A stretch of DNA of 64,000 nt from Rhizobium sp. Pop5. Lineage in GTDB: Bacteria; Pseudomonadota; Alphaproteobacteria; Rhizobiales; Rhizobiaceae. Where the stretch lies: assembly GCF_024721175.1 (NCBI RefSeq), contig NZ_CP099399.1, positions 434,001 through 498,000 of the forward strand, written 5' to 3'. Below, in pieces: positions 27,010-35,704 of this stretch (position 1 is the stretch's first letter; each line of letters begins with the position of its first letter). The position numbers were made by a program, and so were the translations under genes. The notes below the pieces were generated by a model that worked only from the letters and a program-made list of their open reading frames with translations, had not been told where the DNA came from and made no database searches.

Positions 27010-28137
27010 TCACGCCTCCGTGTCTGCAAAGAGCCGCAGGCCATCGCGCTCGGCAACGACATCCACGAGTGTGCCCGCTGCAAAGGGCGCTCTCATCCCA
27101 TCTGCGGGGGTCTGAACTTGAATAATCTCCTTTCTCCCGAAATCAGCGCGAACGAGATGAAGGTCGAAGGAGCCTGCAAAGACCGAGGTTTCGACGCGGC
27201 CGGGAAGGGCGTTCTTTCCGCCTGCCCCGCGCGCCGCAAGGCCGAGGCGCTCAGGCCGCAGCGCAAGACGAATACGATCGCCGACTCTTGCCGAACCATT
27301 GAGACCCGGGACAGCGCCCGGCGTATCAATGACCAGGTCGTCACCCAGTCTGATCGTCTGGCTGCCGGCGGTTTCGCCCAGGAACTCTCCGCTCAGGAAG
27401 TTCATCTTGCCGATGAAATCCGCAACGAATGCACTCTGCGGCTTGCGGTAAATCTCCGCCGGGGTTCCGAGTTGTGCGAGTTGCCCCCTTGCCATAACGG
27501 CGATCCGGTCGGACATCGTCAACGCCTCCTCCTGATCGTGGGTGACATAGATGACCGTCGCGCCGAGACGCTGCTGCAGCTGCTTGATCTCGAGCTGCAT
27601 GGATTCGCGCAGCTTCTTGTCCAGCGCCCCGAGCGGCTCATCCATCAAAAGAACAGGTGGTTCGAAGACAATTGCTCGGGCAACAGCCACCCGTTGCTGC
27701 TGGCCGCCGGAGAGTTCGTGGGGATAGCGCCTGGCGTAGTCGGGGAGTTGGACGAGGTCGAGCGCCCGGCCGACGCGTTCGGCTCTGAGGTTCTTGCGTA
27801 TGCCGCGCATCTTCAAAGGAAAGGCGATGTTTTCAGCGACGGTCAGATGCGGGAACAAGGCGTAGCGCTGGAAGACCATCCCGATGTTGCGGCGGTTGGG
27901 CGACACCGTCGTGACATCGCGACCGCCAATGATGATGCGTCCGGCAGAAGGGGTTTCGAAGCCGGCGATCATTGTTAGAAGCGTCGTCTTGCCTGATCCG
28001 GATGGGCCGAGGATCGACAGGAATTCGCCGGCCGGAATATCCAAGGTTACCGCTCCTACGGCAATCTGGCTGCCGTAGGCCTTGCCTATGCGATCGATGA
28101 AAACAGGCGCGCCAATCAAAATAATATCTCCCTTCAT
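27010..28137 (-). CDS. ABC transporter ATP-binding protein (PotA-like)
   Basis: 375 residues: Walker A GPSGSGKTT near 45, Q loop (VFQRYALFPHLTV), signature LSGGQQQR, Walker B VLLMDEP, H loop VTHDQEEAL, and a C-terminal TOBE domain (about 280-370) as in PotA/FbpC-type importers. It is the first gene of the minus-strand ABC operon. It is divergent from the GntR gene, with a palindromic operator in the shared 220-bp intergenic region. Confidence 0.9.
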   Translation of the reverse strand: MKGDIILIGAPVFIDRIGKAYGSQIAVGAVTLDIPAGEFLSILGPSGSGKTTLLTMIAGFETPSAGRIIIGGRDVTTVSPNRRNIGMVFQRYALFPHLTVAENIAFPLKMRGIRKNLRAERVGRALDLVQLPDYARRYPHELSGGQQQRVAVARAIVFEPPVLLMDEPLGALDKKLRESMQLEIKQLQQRLGATVIYVTHDQEEALTMSDRIAVMARGQLAQLGTPAEIYRKPQSAFVADFIGKMNFLSGEFLGETAGSQTIRLGDDLVIDTPGAVPGLNGSARVGDRIRLALRPERLGLAARGAGGKNALPGRVETSVFAGSFDLHLVRADFGRKEIIQVQTPADGMRAPFAAGTLVDVVAERDGLRLFADTEA

Positions 28138-28306
28138 TCGCGTGTGTTGAACGTGTTGGAACCTCCCGGCCCGCTGCTGCGGTGCCAGGCCTCAGAGCGT
28201 AGCCAAGGACCGATAGGCATTTCTGGCGTGGCCTTTCGCGGCCAAGCCGATGCTGATATTAACAACGACGTTATGCTGTCACATCGTGACGCGAGTTTTC
28301 GTCGTT

Positions 28307-28332
28307 CATATTTTTGTTGCAACAAAAATATG
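28307..28332. promoter_or_regulatory. Perfect 26-bp palindrome, probable GntR operator
   Basis: A perfect inverted repeat centred between 28319 and 28320 with core TTTGTTGCAACAAA and outer CATA/TATG arms. It fits the T-x-G-T ... A-C-x-A layout of FadR-subfamily GntR sites and sits directly before the GntR gene, between it and the divergent ABC operon. Autorepression and control of the transporter are inferred. Confidence 0.7.
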
Positions 28333-28358
28333 AAGAAGTCAACGCGTGGGGGTCAAAA

Positions 28359-29056
28359 TTGAACGAAAATACAACTAATGAGGAAACGAAGGCGTCCGAA
28401 CCCCAGGTCGGGCGCCTGAGCGACTTCGCCTACTCCTCCATCAAGGAGCTTCTCACGCGCGGAACTTACAAGCCTGGTCACAAGCTGCCGATCCGCTCGG
28501 TGGCCGAATTGCTGAATGTTGGCGCCACACCGGCGCGCGAGGCAATCAATCGCCTGGTTTTCGAGGGTGCGCTTGTCATGTCGGGTCCTAAAACCGTCAT
28601 CGTTCCGCACCTCGATCTCGCCGCACTTTACGAAGTCACGCAGATGCGGCTTGCGCTTGAGGGGCTGGCGACCGAGAAGGGGCGCTTCGCGCGACGGAAG
28701 GGACGATCGATAAGTTGTTATGCTTGCAAGAGAAAATAACGCTGGCACTTGATGAAAAGCGCTATGCCGACGCGCTTCACGACAATAAGGAGTTCCACTT
28801 TACGATCTATCGGCTCTGTCAGATGCCGCATCTCCTTTCAACGATTGAGGCGTTGTGGTTGAGGGTCGGAGCCTCTTTCCATAACCTCTATCCTGAGTTT
28901 GCGGAGGCCAAACATGGAGTCCACAATCACATGGCCGCGATAGAGGGGCTTGTCGATAAAGACCCGTCTGCCGTGCGTGCCGCGATGGAAAACGATATCC
29001 GCGACGGCTACCGGCGCTTGAAGAAAGCCGCGAAGGAGCGTCTCGACCAGCAATAG
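28359..29056 (+). pseudogene. GntR/FadR-family regulator, frameshifted
   Basis: The N-terminal winged helix (IKELLTRGTYKPGHKLP, then VGATPAREAINRL) and the start of the FCD ligand domain (YEVTQMRLALEGLATEKG) are in one frame, which then stops at 28737-28739. The rest of the FCD domain (LCLQEKITLALDEKRYADALHD, KEFHFTIYRLCQMPHL, MENDIRDGY) continues in the -1 frame to 29056. One extra G in the GGGG run at 28679-28682 would restore a normal protein of about 230 residues (EKGALRATEGTIDKL). A homopolymer error in the sequence is as likely as true loss. The start is uncertain: TTG 28359 follows a ggggg-type site, and the longer frame starts inside the operator. Confidence 0.82.
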
Positions 29057-29069
29057 CATCTTCGCTGGA

Positions 29070-29122
29070 TTTTTTTGTTGCAACTTCTTCGAGTTCATGA
29101 TTTTTGCTATAACAAAATTATG
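29070..29122. promoter_or_regulatory. Two GntR-type sites before aminotransferase gene
   Basis: TTTTTTGTTGCAAC (about 29071-29084) repeats the left half and centre of the 28307-28332 palindrome. The second site, 29096-29122, is an imperfect palindrome (ATTTTTGCTATAACAAAAT inside CATG/TATG arms). Both lie between the regulator gene and the aminotransferase operon. Confidence 0.55.
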
Positions 29123-29162
29123 AAGGGTTGCGCCGCGACCCGCGTTGGCCGGAGAAGAGCGA

Positions 29163-30524
29163 ATGTTTCACCCAGATTTATCGCGAACCGGCCGGGGATA
29201 TCCCCGGTCGCGGTCCGAACATTTTTTCAAAAGGGGGCGGCGGGTATTTCCGACCGGGATCACACGGGTCACCGTCGATCACGAACCCAGCCCGCTCTAC
29301 ATTTCGCGCGGGGAGGGCGCCTACCTCCTCGACGTCGACGGCAATCGGCTCCTCGACCTAAACAATAATTTCACGACGCTGATCCACGGCCACGGCTTTC
29401 TTCCCGTTGCCGACGCGGTTGCAGATCTGCTGCATCGCGGCACGTGTTTCTCCAATCCCACCGAGCACGAGATCACACTGGCCGAGCTGTTGATCGAACG
29501 CATTCCTGCAGTCGAGCATATTCGCTTCGTCAACAGTGGGACGGAGGCTGTGATGTTTGCAATCAAGGCCGCCCGAGCATTCACCTGCCGGCCAGGCGTT
29601 GCACGCATCGAAGGCGCCTATCACGGCGCGTACGACTGGGCGGAAACGGGACAGGCGCTGTCGCCGGCTATCTGGAGCGACCCGCAGCGATCGTCAGCTA
29701 TACCCGCCTATCGTGGGATGCCGCCCTCGGTCGGTGAGGAGGTGACCGTTATCCGCTTCAATGACGTCGCCGATCTCGAGCGTCGTATTGCGTCGGCAGC
29801 CCCTGCACTGGCCTGCATCCTTATTGATCCGATGCCGAGCCGTGCCGGGCTGATTGCGCCGGAGCCGAGCTTCCTGGCCGCCGTCGGGGCGATCGCCAAA
29901 CAATATGGGATCCTCGTCGTCGCCGACGAAGTCCTCAATCTGCGGCAGTCCTATGCGGGGGCTTCGGCCCGCTACGGTCTGCAGCCCGACCTGATCGCGG
30001 CAGGGAAGATCATCGGGGGAGGGTTTCCGGTCGGGGCAATTGGTGGGCGCGAAGAGGTCATGCGGGTCTTTGCGAGCGACAGCGGCAAGCCGCTACTTCC
30101 CCAAGGCGGCACGTTTTCGGCAAATCCGGTGTCGATGGTCGCGGGCCGGGTCGCAATGGAGGCGATGACGGAGGGCGCGTTCGACTCGCTCGAACGCCTT
30201 GGCAATAGCATCCGGGCGGGTCTTCGAAACGAGATCGAGCGTCACGACGCAGCCTTTAGCGTAACGGGAGCCGCATCTTTGTTTCGCATTCACCCGAAAG
30301 CCAAGGAACCAAAGGACTTCCGCGAGGCCTATCTCGAGCGGGAGGAGGCCGACCTGATGGCTCGCCTATCCAGGCATTTCCTCGATTGCGGCATCCTGCT
30401 GCCCAATGGAGCCGCTGCGTGCCTTTCAACGGCAATGACGAAGGCTGACGGTGATGCGGTCATCGCAGCCTTCGCCGAGTTCCTTTCAATCCTCGAAGCA
30501 AACCCAACAGAAGCAGGCATATGA
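29163..30524 (+). CDS. Class III PLP aminotransferase
   Basis: 453 residues from ATG 29163 (ggag site 10 bp upstream; a TTG six codons earlier is less likely). Class III motifs are present: FVNSGTEAVMFAIKAARAFT, IEGAYHGAYDW, ILVVADEV and the PLP lysine in AAGKIIGGGFPVGAIGG. It resembles glutamate-1-semialdehyde aminomutase-like and omega-amino-acid transaminases, but the heme gene is not expected in this setting. It probably moves the amino group of the imported compound. Its stop overlaps the start of the ThDP enzyme (ATGA), so the three genes that follow each other form one operon. Confidence 0.87.
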   Translation: MFHPDLSRTGRGYPRSRSEHFFKRGRRVFPTGITRVTVDHEPSPLYISRGEGAYLLDVDGNRLLDLNNNFTTLIHGHGFLPVADAVADLLHRGTCFSNPTEHEITLAELLIERIPAVEHIRFVNSGTEAVMFAIKAARAFTCRPGVARIEGAYHGAYDWAETGQALSPAIWSDPQRSSAIPAYRGMPPSVGEEVTVIRFNDVADLERRIASAAPALACILIDPMPSRAGLIAPEPSFLAAVGAIAKQYGILVVADEVLNLRQSYAGASARYGLQPDLIAAGKIIGGGFPVGAIGGREEVMRVFASDSGKPLLPQGGTFSANPVSMVAGRVAMEAMTEGAFDSLERLGNSIRAGLRNEIERHDAAFSVTGAASLFRIHPKAKEPKDFREAYLEREEADLMARLSRHFLDCGILLPNGAAACLSTAMTKADGDAVIAAFAEFLSILEANPTEAGI

Positions 30525-32236
30525 TCATGGCAACTGATGTTTTCACCGTCGCTGAGCGTATCGCTCATTCTCTCAAGAGGCACGACGTCACCCATATCTT
30601 CGCTCAGAGCCTGCCTTCGGCGCTTATCCTTGCGGCCGAAGCAATCGGCATCCGCCAGGTCGCCTACCGCCAGGAAAACATGGGCGGCACCATGGCTGAT
30701 GGCTATGCGCGCCTGTCCGGAAGGGTCGGCGTCGTCGCAGCGCAAAACGGACCCGCCGCAACGCTTCTCGTTCCGCCGCTGGCCGAGGCGCTCAAAGCCA
30801 GCGTACCGATTGTCGCGCTTGTCCAGGACGTTGAACGAGATCAGGCCGACCGCAACGCATTCCAGGAACTCGACCATTTTGCACTATTCCAATCCTGCAC
30901 GAAGTGGGTACGCAAGGTGATCGTTGCGGAACGGATCGACGACTACGTCGATGCGGCCTTCACGGCGGCAACCTCGGGCCGGCCCGGGCCGGTCGCTCTC
31001 CTGCTTCCCGCCGACCTGTTGCGAGAGCAGATCGCGCCTTCACCATTTCGGCGCGAGGCTGCCTTGGGTCACTGGCCGCTCGATCGGCTGCGCCCGCGCA
31101 ATGACGACGTCGAGCGCGCAGCCTCGATGATCGCGGCAGCTCACGCTCCCATCATCATCGCGGGAGGCGGCGTTCATGCAAGCCGTGCCGCTGGCGAACT
31201 TTCGGCGCTGCAGGACGAGGCATCGCTTCCCGTTGTCACCACCAATATGGGCAAAGGTGCGGTCGACGAACACCATCCGCTGTCAGGTGGCGTTCTCGGC
31301 GCACTCGTTGGACCGAGATCGCTTGGGCGGCACAGCGTCGCGCTTGTCGAAGAAGCTGATCTTGTCATTCTGGTCGGGACGCGAACCAATCAGAATGGCA
31401 CCGATAGTTGGCGTCAAATCCCCCGGTCTGCGTCAGTTATCCATATTGATGTCGATCCCGCGGAAATCGGTCGTACATACGAGGCTGTCAGGTTGGCGGG
31501 CGATGCTGCCGAAACTATTCGGGCGCTTCGAAGCGAGCTCGCCGGACGCGATCTCTCCTACCGCACATCGAAGCGTGATCAATTGACTGTCCGGATCGCT
31601 GAGTTCTGGCGCGCGTTTGAGACAGAACGGCAATCCGTTGCGCGATCGGATGCCAGTCCGATCCGCCCAGAGCGGATCATGTTCGAGCTGCAACAGTTGA
31701 TGACGGCGGATACGACCGTTGTTGCCGATGCGAGCTATTCCTCGATGTGGGTCGCCGGCCAGTTGCGGGCGCTTTCGCCCGGAATGCGCTTTCTCTTGCC
31801 GCGGGGCCTTGCAGGTCTCGGGTGGGGCCTGCCGCTTGCGCTCGGCGCGAAAGTGGCGGAGCCCGACAAGCCGGTCGTTACGATCGTCGGGGACGGTGGC
31901 TTTGCGCATAGCTGGGCGGAGTTGGAGACAATGGTGCGAAGCAAGCTGCCCATCCTTGTCATCGTGTTGAACAACGGCATCCTTGGCTTTCAGCGTGACG
32001 CCGAAACCGCCAAGTTCGGCAAGTTCACAACGGCCTGCAGCTTTGCGGATGTGGACCATCAGAAAATTGCGGAAGCCTGCGGCTGCCCGGCAGTTCGCAT
32101 TTCCGATCCCGCCGATCTTCCTCGTTACCTCGAACGCGGTCTCTCCGGAGAAGGGCCTCTGCTGATCGAGGTCATGACAGACCCTGGCGCCCATCCACCG
32201 CTATCGCTGTTTGCTGCAATGGATCGAGCCGCATGA
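30521..32236 (+). CDS. ThDP-dependent enzyme (acetolactate synthase-like)
   Basis: 571 residues with the three-domain layout of the acetolactate synthase/benzoylformate decarboxylase family: Pyr domain with the catalytic Glu (AYRQENMGGTMADGYARL), central domain (APIIIAGGGVHASRA), PP domain with the ThDP-magnesium motif (GDGGFAHSWAELE ... LNN). It could decarboxylate or ligate a 2-keto acid derived from the neighbouring transaminase. No small regulatory subunit (IlvH) is present, so isoleucine/valine synthesis is unlikely. ATG 30527 is an alternative start. Confidence 0.85.
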   Translation: MIMATDVFTVAERIAHSLKRHDVTHIFAQSLPSALILAAEAIGIRQVAYRQENMGGTMADGYARLSGRVGVVAAQNGPAATLLVPPLAEALKASVPIVALVQDVERDQADRNAFQELDHFALFQSCTKWVRKVIVAERIDDYVDAAFTAATSGRPGPVALLLPADLLREQIAPSPFRREAALGHWPLDRLRPRNDDVERAASMIAAAHAPIIIAGGGVHASRAAGELSALQDEASLPVVTTNMGKGAVDEHHPLSGGVLGALVGPRSLGRHSVALVEEADLVILVGTRTNQNGTDSWRQIPRSASVIHIDVDPAEIGRTYEAVRLAGDAAETIRALRSELAGRDLSYRTSKRDQLTVRIAEFWRAFETERQSVARSDASPIRPERIMFELQQLMTADTTVVADASYSSMWVAGQLRALSPGMRFLLPRGLAGLGWGLPLALGAKVAEPDKPVVTIVGDGGFAHSWAELETMVRSKLPILVIVLNNGILGFQRDAETAKFGKFTTACSFADVDHQKIAEACGCPAVRISDPADLPRYLERGLSGEGPLLIEVMTDPGAHPPLSLFAAMDRAA

Positions 32237-33009
32237 GCGCCGACTGCAGCCCGCATGTTGCGGTCATCAGCGGAGGCACCACCGGGATCGGTCTTGCCAC
32301 GGCATTTCGTCTGCTCAAGGCCGGCCATCGGGTTGCCGTCTTCAGCCATGGCGCGGCAAGCGTCATGGCCGCTCAGTCCGCGCTTGCCGAAGCTTTTGGA
32401 CCACAGCGCTCGCTGGCGAGACAGGTCGATCTCCGTGACCCAGCGGCTGTCGAACAGTTTTTCGGAGACGTCGCGAATGTCTGGGGCGCACCTGGAATCC
32501 TCGTCTGCAGCGCGGGGATATCGCCGAAAGGTCCCGAGGGACCACTTAACGTTGCCGACCTTGGCCTTGAAGAGTGGAACGACGTGCTCACCGTCAACTT
32601 GACGGGCACAATGTTGTGTTGCCGGGCCGTTCTGCCCACCATGAAGGAAAGAGGTTGTGGGCGGATTATATTGGTTGGATCCATTGCAGGCCGGACAAGA
32701 CCACGGATCGCCGGTCCGAGCTATGTGGCGTCAAAAGCCGCACTTTCAGGTTTTTCCCGCGTCCTCGTCTCTCAATATGGCCGCTATGGCATAACATCAA
32801 ATGTCGTGGCGCCGGGCCGCATCCTGACGCCACTAACTGGATCCCCAGAAAGTGAAACCAACCTCGACGCTCTCACTCGTATTCCGGCTGGCCGGCTGGG
32901 TGATCCTGACGATGTCGCCGCCGTGATCGCGTTCCTGGCGTCTGAAGATGCCAGGTTCGTCAACGGAGCCATCGTAGATGTCAACGGCGGCGAGTTCGCA
33001 CCGAGTTGA
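32233..33009 (+). CDS. SDR family oxidoreductase
   Basis: 258 residues, classical SDR: nucleotide motif GGTTGIGLA, NxAG-like SAGIS, Ser at the VGSIAGR strand and YVASK catalytic pair, C-terminal GAIVDVNGGEFAPS. Likely NAD(P)-dependent reduction or oxidation of a hydroxy/keto group made by the ThDP enzyme. It overlaps the ThDP gene by 4 bp (ATGA). Confidence 0.87.
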   Translation: MSADCSPHVAVISGGTTGIGLATAFRLLKAGHRVAVFSHGAASVMAAQSALAEAFGPQRSLARQVDLRDPAAVEQFFGDVANVWGAPGILVCSAGISPKGPEGPLNVADLGLEEWNDVLTVNLTGTMLCCRAVLPTMKERGCGRIILVGSIAGRTRPRIAGPSYVASKAALSGFSRVLVSQYGRYGITSNVVAPGRILTPLTGSPESETNLDALTRIPAGRLGDPDDVAAVIAFLASEDARFVNGAIVDVNGGEFAPS

Positions 33010-33046
33010 GGGGTGGCGCTTTATCGAACGACAAAGGGTAGTCGAC

Positions 33047-33730
33047 GTGACTCCTGTAATCCTGGTTTGCTCACAGGACGCTGAGCTCTATCTGCTGCTT
33101 GCGTATATTCTGCGTAGTGAAGGCTACGAGGCTCGCCTCGGTGCAAGTGAAGGCGATGTTGTGGAGGCCTGCGGGTCGGCAGACATTTCAGCAGTTCTCC
33201 TGGATTGTGTAAGCTGGCCGAGTGATATTGGCCGCTTATGTGCGCTATTGAAGGATACCGGTGCCTCCGTGGGTGCACTGATCGGCGGGGATATGCGCGC
33301 ACAGCACCTGCAGTTGATCAAGGCCGGGCTCGACGAATGCATCATGCGTCCTCTGTCGCCGTCAAAGCTTGTCGCCTTTTTGCACGGGATAAAGCCGCGG
33401 CCGGAAGCTGTGGTCCTGCCTGGTTTCGCCGTCCCTTCTGAGTTCGAGTTCGAACCGCACGCTGTAGTCGTTTCTGGCAAGAGAGTAATCCTTGCACCTT
33501 TGGAACTCCGAATCTTCAAGTTCCTACTGGAACGACACGGTCAGATCAGCACCCGTAAGCAACTCCTGGAGGCCGTTTGGCCCAATCCGCACGTAGTGGG
33601 GAACCGGACGGTCGACGTCCATATAGGTCGGCTGCGAAGGGCGTTTGCGGGATTCGGCAACCTGCGGATTCGTGCAGTGTACGGCTCCGGTTACACTCTT
33701 GAACATCACGGCGCTTACAGCTCATATTAA
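33047..33730 (+). CDS. OmpR-like transcription factor with degenerate receiver (copy 2)
   Basis: From GTG 33047 (aaaggg site) the product is 227 residues, the same length as the copy at 22071-22754, and it aligns along its whole length (SQDAELYLLLAYIL against SRDADYYLMLEHIL; RTVDVHIGRLRRAF against RTVDVHIGRLRRAL). The receiver keeps one Asp (LLDC) but lacks the beta-4 Thr and has Arg for the beta-5 Lys (MRPLSP). A longer frame from 32978 overlaps the SDR gene and is not needed. It probably ends the operon. The pair may act as homo- or heterodimers on cluster promoters; that is inference. Confidence 0.83.
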   Translation: MTPVILVCSQDAELYLLLAYILRSEGYEARLGASEGDVVEACGSADISAVLLDCVSWPSDIGRLCALLKDTGASVGALIGGDMRAQHLQLIKAGLDECIMRPLSPSKLVAFLHGIKPRPEAVVLPGFAVPSEFEFEPHAVVVSGKRVILAPLELRIFKFLLERHGQISTRKQLLEAVWPNPHVVGNRTVDVHIGRLRRAFAGFGNLRIRAVYGSGYTLEHHGAYSSY

Positions 33731-34163
33731 TATCCGTAGCAGCCGATTTGGCCTCGTTCCCATCCGATCTCTCAGTCGCACTTCGAAATAGAATCCGCCG
33801 GCTGCGCAATTTGCGGCCTAAGCGGAATTATGAGCCGGCCAATACCATTTCAGATGGCCGCCGCCTCAAGCATTCTGCTGGTCGATTATGCGCGCCGTCT
33901 TTGGCGACAGCGGCGCGACTGGCAAGCCAGCGGCTATCGAGACAAGCATTCTGCCAATTTTCGTGGGTCAGATGCCAGATTTTCAGGCTCAATTGCGGCC
34001 GAGACGTCGATCTAATAGGCGTTGATTAATTCAGCAAAAAATGAGGCTTCTATGCAACAAGGTCCTGACGGGTCGCTGAAGGACTCGAGGAGTGGCTTGC
34101 CGTTTCCCTCCATTTCGATGGAACCCATGCCGCGCCCGGACCGTTCTTCCTATTGACGGGAGA
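33731..34163. other. Gene-free stretch at probable island border
   Basis: No intact gene is found. Frames at 33748-34029 do not look coding. The text around 33820-34015 (accatttcagatggccgcc, tgggtcagatgccagatttt) recalls insertion-sequence end regions but I cannot assign a family. At 34069-34167 a 32-codon coding-like tail is present (listed separately). Confidence 0.5.
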
Positions 34164-34167
34164 ATGA
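34069..34167 (+). pseudogene. 3' remnant of an unidentified gene
   Basis: After a TGA at 34066 the frame reads VAEGLEEWLAVSLHFDGTHA and ends FFLLTGE, stop, with the stop overlapping the region of the DUF4174 gene start as in an operon. It looks like the last 32 codons of a gene whose upstream part is missing, which would place a recombination break near 34030-34070. Short, so uncertain. Confidence 0.35.
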
Positions 34168-34169
34168 GC

Positions 34170-34607
34170 ATGTCGAAAACCCTTCTCTACGGCGCGACCA
34201 AGATCGACGAGACCAACAGCGCCTATTCGCCGGCCAAAAGCCTCGCAGCCTTCCAATGGAAGAACCGCGTCTTCATCCTTTTTGCCGACAAAGAGAATGC
34301 CCGCGCTGCCCGCCAGGAAAATCAGCTGCTCGCCGATCGGAACGCGCTCGATGAGCGTGATATGGTGGTGCTGAAGGTGGCGGGGAAGAATGTCCGGTCG
34401 CTCTTCGGCGCGGCTGACGGTCTCGACGGTGAAGCGATCCGCCGTGACATGGAGGCGCCCGAGGCGGGCGAATTCGTGGCCTTCCTCCTCGGCAAGGACG
34501 GCACGGTCAAGCTCAAGGCCAGCGAGCCGATCGCGAGCGGCGAGCTCTTCGCCATCATCGACAGCATGCCGATGCGCGCTGCCGAATCGGTGAAGCCCGA
34601 CAAATAG
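34170..34607 (+). CDS. DUF4174 domain protein
   Basis: 145 residues from the second of two close ATGs (cgggag site fits 34170 best; 34164 is two codons earlier). The pattern SLAAFQWKNRVFILFADKEN ... ERDMVVLKVAG ... FVAFLLGKDGTVKL is that of DUF4174, a thioredoxin-like fold without visible active-site cysteines. No signal peptide is apparent. Function unknown. It starts the core-like stretch after the accessory block and is followed after 48 bp by a small Pro-rich ORF. Confidence 0.75.
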   Translation: MSKTLLYGATKIDETNSAYSPAKSLAAFQWKNRVFILFADKENARAARQENQLLADRNALDERDMVVLKVAGKNVRSLFGAADGLDGEAIRRDMEAPEAGEFVAFLLGKDGTVKLKASEPIASGELFAIIDSMPMRAAESVKPDK

Positions 34608-34655
34608 AGCGGGCGAACATCGCTTTCAGAACGACATTACGAAAGGGAGGCGGTC

Positions 34656-34826
34656 ATGTCCGTGCCCAACGAACCCATTCCCGATCAGCCGCCAATGCCC
34701 GCGCCCGGCTGGAAGCCGGTGCCGCCGATCAAGGAGCCGGAGCCGGACCGGCTTCCCGACGAAGCGCCGCTTCCAAATCCCGATGAGAACGACGGGCCGC
34801 CCAAGCACGTTTCCACCACCTCCTAG
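34656..34826 (+). CDS. Small proline-rich protein
   Basis: 56 residues (MSVPNEPIPDQPPMPAPGWK ... HVSTTS), about one quarter proline and strongly acidic in its middle. It is preceded by a very good ribosome-binding site (aaagggagg, 7 bp before the ATG). No signal peptide or membrane segment; likely unstructured. It ends at 34826 and overlaps the end of the convergent LysR gene by 4 bp. Not recognised; its reality rests on the ribosome-binding site and biased composition. Confidence 0.55.
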   Translation: MSVPNEPIPDQPPMPAPGWKPVPPIKEPEPDRLPDEAPLPNPDENDGPPKHVSTTS

Positions 34827-35704
34827 AGAAAGATGTGCCGTTCGGCGCTGACCAGTTCCTGCAGGAAGTCGGCAACGCTTCTGACGCGCAGAAGGTCGCG
34901 CGCCGTTTCGTGATAGGTTGTCCAGTAGGCGCGCCGGATGGAAATGCCGGGCAGGATGCGCTGAAGCTCCGGATATTGTCGGGCGATGTAATCGTGCAGG
35001 ATGCCGATGCCGGCGCCTGACCGGACGGCCTCCGTCTGACCGATCGACGTCGAAATCTCGAAGCTCGCATCCCAACTGCGCATCACCTCGCCGGAGAAAT
35101 TCAGCGAGGCGGTGAAGATCAGGTCTTCGACATAGCCGATGCGCGGATGCACCTTCAACGCGTCGATATCGCCGGGTGTGCCGTGGGAGGCGAGATAGTC
35201 GCGTGAGGCATAGAGACCGAGCGTATAATCGGTGAGCTTGGAGGACACGAGCCGGCCCTGTTCGGGCCGTTCCAGCGTTATGGCGATATCGGCCTCGCGC
35301 TGCGAAAGCGAGAAGGAGCGCGGCACCGGGACGAGCTGGATCTTCAGCTCGGGATGGCGTTCGATCAGCCTGCCCATGCGCGGCGCCAGAAAGGAAACGC
35401 CGAAGCCATCAGGCGCGCCGACGCGCACGGTTCCGGCAATGGCTGTGTCGGTATGGCCGAGGCTCGCCTGCACGGCGAGCATTTCCGTTTCCATCCGCTC
35501 TGCGGATGCCAGGAACACTTCGCCTTCGGCCGTCAGCTCGCAGCCATTCGTGCGGCGGACGAAAAGCCGCGTCTTCAGCGCCTCTTCCAGCGACGTCAGC
35601 CGACGCGAGAGCGTGGCATGATTGAGCCCAAGCCGCTTCGAGGCGGCGAGAATCTGCCCGGTGCGGGCGACGGCAAGGAAAATGCGAACATCGTCCCAGT
35701 TCAT
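34823..35704 (-). CDS. LysR-family transcriptional regulator
   Basis: 293 residues: N-terminal winged helix-turn-helix (VRIFLAVARTGQILAASKRLGLNHATLSRRLTSLE region) and a periplasmic-binding-protein-like effector domain from about 90. It overlaps the start of... the ABM gene end by 4 bp (35701-35704), so the two are one minus-strand unit. They face away from mmsA, so control of mmsA or of the monooxygenase is plausible. Confidence 0.87.
   Translation of the reverse strand: MNWDDVRIFLAVARTGQILAASKRLGLNHATLSRRLTSLEEALKTRLFVRRTNGCELTAEGEVFLASAERMETEMLAVQASLGHTDTAIAGTVRVGAPDGFGVSFLAPRMGRLIERHPELKIQLVPVPRSFSLSQREADIAITLERPEQGRLVSSKLTDYTLGLYASRDYLASHGTPGDIDALKVHPRIGYVEDLIFTASLNFSGEVMRSWDASFEISTSIGQTEAVRSGAGIGILHDYIARQYPELQRILPGISIRRAYWTTYHETARDLLRVRSVADFLQELVSAERHIFL

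Noticed and set aside
33748..34029. 93-residue plus-strand frame
   Set aside because: Composition is not coding-like, there is no ribosome-binding site and no domain.
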